From assembly GCA_030037405.1 (NCBI GenBank), contig JASHRK010000361.1, positions 1 to 7,908 on the forward strand: a DNA stretch of 7,908 nucleotides, read 5' to 3'. A program made the position numbers and the translations under genes. The notes under the pieces are model-generated. The model made no database searches and had not been told where the DNA came from. It worked only from the letters and a program-made list of their open reading frames with translations. The stretch is from Acidimicrobiales bacterium. GTDB taxonomy: Bacteria; Actinomycetota; Acidimicrobiia; Acidimicrobiales; Bog-793. The stretch's first letter is position 1, and each line of letters starts with the position of its first letter. Below, piece by piece: positions 6,405 to 7,908 of the stretch.

Positions 6405-7908
6405 CTACATCATGTGCATGCCGCCGCCCGGCCCGGCAGGCACCGGCGGTGGGGTCTTCTCGGGCTTGTCGGCGATGAGCGCCTCGGTCGTGAGGAGAAG
6501 CGCGGCGATCGACGCCGCGTTCTGGAGCGCCGAGCGGGTGACCTTGGCCGGGTCGGTCACACCGGCCTTGATCAGGTCCTCGAGCGACCCGCTGACGACG
6601 TTGAGCCCGACCGGCCCCTTCGCCTGCTCGACCTCTCTCACCTTTATGGCGCCTTCGAGCCCGGCGTTGACCGCGATCCACTTAAGTGGCTCCTCGAGCG
6701 CCTTGTAGACGATGCGGGCTCCCGTAGCCTGGTCACCCTCGAGGGAGTCGACGACCTTGCCGAGCTGCTCACGGCTGCGAAGAAGCGCCGTGCCGCCGCC
6801 TGCGACGATGCCCTCCTCGAGAGCGGCCCGCGTGGCGGAGAGGGCGTCCTCGATGCGGTGCTTCTTCTCCTTCAGCTCGATCTCGGTGGCGGCCCCGACC
6901 TGCACGACGGCGACGCCGCCGGCCAGCTTCGCCAGGCGCTCCTGCAACTTCTCCCGGTCCCAGTCGGAGTCGGTCTCCTCGATCTCTCGCTTGATCTGGG
7001 CGATACGGCCCTTCACGTCCTCCTCGGTCCCGGCACCGTCCACGATCGTCGTCTCGTCCTTGGTGACGACGACGCGCCGAGCCCGGCCGAGGAGGTCAAG
7101 GGTCGTGTTCTCGAGCTTGAGGCCGACCTCCTCGGAGATGACCTGGCCACCCGTGAGGATGGCTATGTCGTTGAGCATCGCCTTGCGCCGCTCGCCGAAA
7201 CCAGGGGCCTTCACGGCCACCGACTGGAAAAGACCCCGGATCTTGTTCACGACGAGAGTGGCGAGCGCCTCGCCCTCGACGTCCTCGGCGATCACGAGCA
7301 GCTGCTTGCCGCTCTGCATGACGCGCTCCAAGAGGGGGACGAGGTCGTGGACCGAGCTCACCTTGGCGTTGACGATGAGGATGTAAGGGTCCTCGAGGAC
7401 CGACTCCTGGCGCTCTGCGTCGGTAACGAAGTAGGGGGAGAGGAATCCCTTGTCGAACTGCATCCCCTCGGTGAACTCGAGCTCGAGCCCGAAGGTGTTC
7501 GACTCCTCGACGGTGACGGTCCCGTCCTTGCCGACCTTGTCGATCGCCTCCGAGAGCACTTCCCCGATGGACCAGTCTGCAGCCGAGATCGCCGCCACCT
7601 GGGCGATCTCCTTGCGCCCCTCGATCTCGCGGGCCTGGTTCTTGATCGACTCTACGGAGGCCGCCACGGCCGCCTCGATGCCCCGCTTGAGCGACATCGG
7701 GTTGGCACCGGCGGCTACGTTGCGAAGGCCCTCGCGCACGAGTGCCTGGGCGAGGACGGTGGCGGTGGTCGTCCCGTCCCCGGCGACGTCGTTCGTCTTC
7801 GTCGCCACCTCTTTCACGAGCTGAGCTCCCATGTTCTCGTACGGGTCCTCGAGCTCGATCTCGCGGGCGATCGTGACGCCGTCGTTCGTGATCGTCGGGG
7901 CGCCGAAC
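6405..7908 (-). CDS. groEL: 60 kDa chaperonin GroEL (5' end cut by window edge)
   Basis: Chaperonin subunit that forms the double seven-membered ring folding cytosolic proteins with GroES and ATP. The frame is open to the right edge; 500 residues are present and about 43 N-terminal ones are missing, judged by aligning the first complete codon (Phe) with E. coli Phe44. Seen: TITNDG with the Asp52 equivalent, GDGTTTATV with the Asp87 equivalent, the apical GFLSPYF stretch, VAVKAPGFGERRKAML, LTGGQVISEEVGL, KLAGGVAVVQVGAATE, RIEDAL with the Asp398 equivalent, and EEGIVAGGGTALL. The tail is short, ending GPGGGMHMM, with one GGM-like unit rather than several. The KKHRIEDA and LGRARRVVVTKDETTIV stretches look actinobacterial. 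The gene closes with TAG TAG. Whether groES precedes it cannot be seen. The tail is neither the long His-rich nor the GGMGGMDF type of mycobacterial GroEL1/GroEL2, so paralog type is undecided. All key ATPase residues in view are intact. Confidence 0.98.
   Translation of the reverse strand, partial: FGAPTITNDGVTIAREIELEDPYENMGAQLVKEVATKTNDVAGDGTTTATVLAQALVREGLRNVAAGANPMSLKRGIEAAVAASVESIKNQAREIEGRKEIAQVAAISAADWSIGEVLSEAIDKVGKDGTVTVEESNTFGLELEFTEGMQFDKGFLSPYFVTDAERQESVLEDPYILIVNAKVSSVHDLVPLLERVMQSGKQLLVIAEDVEGEALATLVVNKIRGLFQSVAVKAPGFGERRKAMLNDIAILTGGQVISEEVGLKLENTTLDLLGRARRVVVTKDETTIVDGAGTEEDVKGRIAQIKREIEETDSDWDREKLQERLAKLAGGVAVVQVGAATEIELKEKKHRIEDALSATRAALEEGIVAGGGTALLRSREQLGKVVDSLEGDQATGARIVYKALEEPLKWIAVNAGLEGAIKVREVEQAKGPVGLNVVSGSLEDLIKAGVTDPAKVTRSALQNAASIAALLLTTEALIADKPEKTPPPVPAGPGGGMHMM

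Noticed and set aside
6712..7386. 224-codon plus-strand frame inside groEL
   Set aside because: Antisense of a highly conserved groEL segment; the Ser/Arg-rich product has no family signal.

Overview
The window is a compact, strongly GC-rich stretch in which every supported gene lies on the minus strand, so transcription runs from high to low coordinates. From upstream to downstream it holds groEL (5' end cut off by the right edge), a family 2 glycosyltransferase (GT2), a GuaB3-type IMP dehydrogenase-like gene, and two consecutive genes for large polytopic membrane proteins of the YfhO type, the second cut off by the left edge. No tRNA, rRNA, CRISPR array, insertion sequence or phage gene is visible, and no intergenic gap exceeds 56 bases.

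The organism is most likely a member of the Actinomycetota. The GroEL apical and equatorial sequences resemble the actinobacterial type, the GuaB3 subfamily is typical of that phylum (and of cyanobacteria), and high GC with a GTG start and tight gene packing fits. groEL and guaB3 are also near neighbours in mycobacteria, where guaB2 lies directly before guaB3. Here guaB2 is absent and a GT2 gene takes that place. A deep-branching class such as Acidimicrobiia is possible, but the window does not settle this.

Layout: 7908-6405 groEL, ending in two consecutive TAG codons; 6404-6349 a 56-base spacer with a possible -10 element close to the next start; 6348-5542 GT2; a 3-base gap; 5538-4423 guaB3; a 4-base ATGA overlap; 4426-2015 first YfhO-like protein (803 aa); a 35-base gap, or a TTGA overlap if an upstream TTG is used; 1979-1 second YfhO-like protein (at least 659 aa).

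The last four genes look like one translationally coupled unit. A GT2 of the polyprenol-phosphate sugar transferase type beside YfhO-like membrane proteins recalls the CsbB/YfhO pairing of Firmicutes. There, CsbB loads a sugar on undecaprenyl phosphate and YfhO is thought to pass it to an envelope polymer outside the membrane. The working hypothesis is an envelope glycosylation module. The purine-pathway gene inside it could be chance, or could link guanine nucleotide supply to a GDP-sugar donor. No wholly new system is demonstrated; the points most worth attention are the GT2-GuaB3-YfhO-YfhO arrangement and the missing catalytic cysteine in GuaB3.
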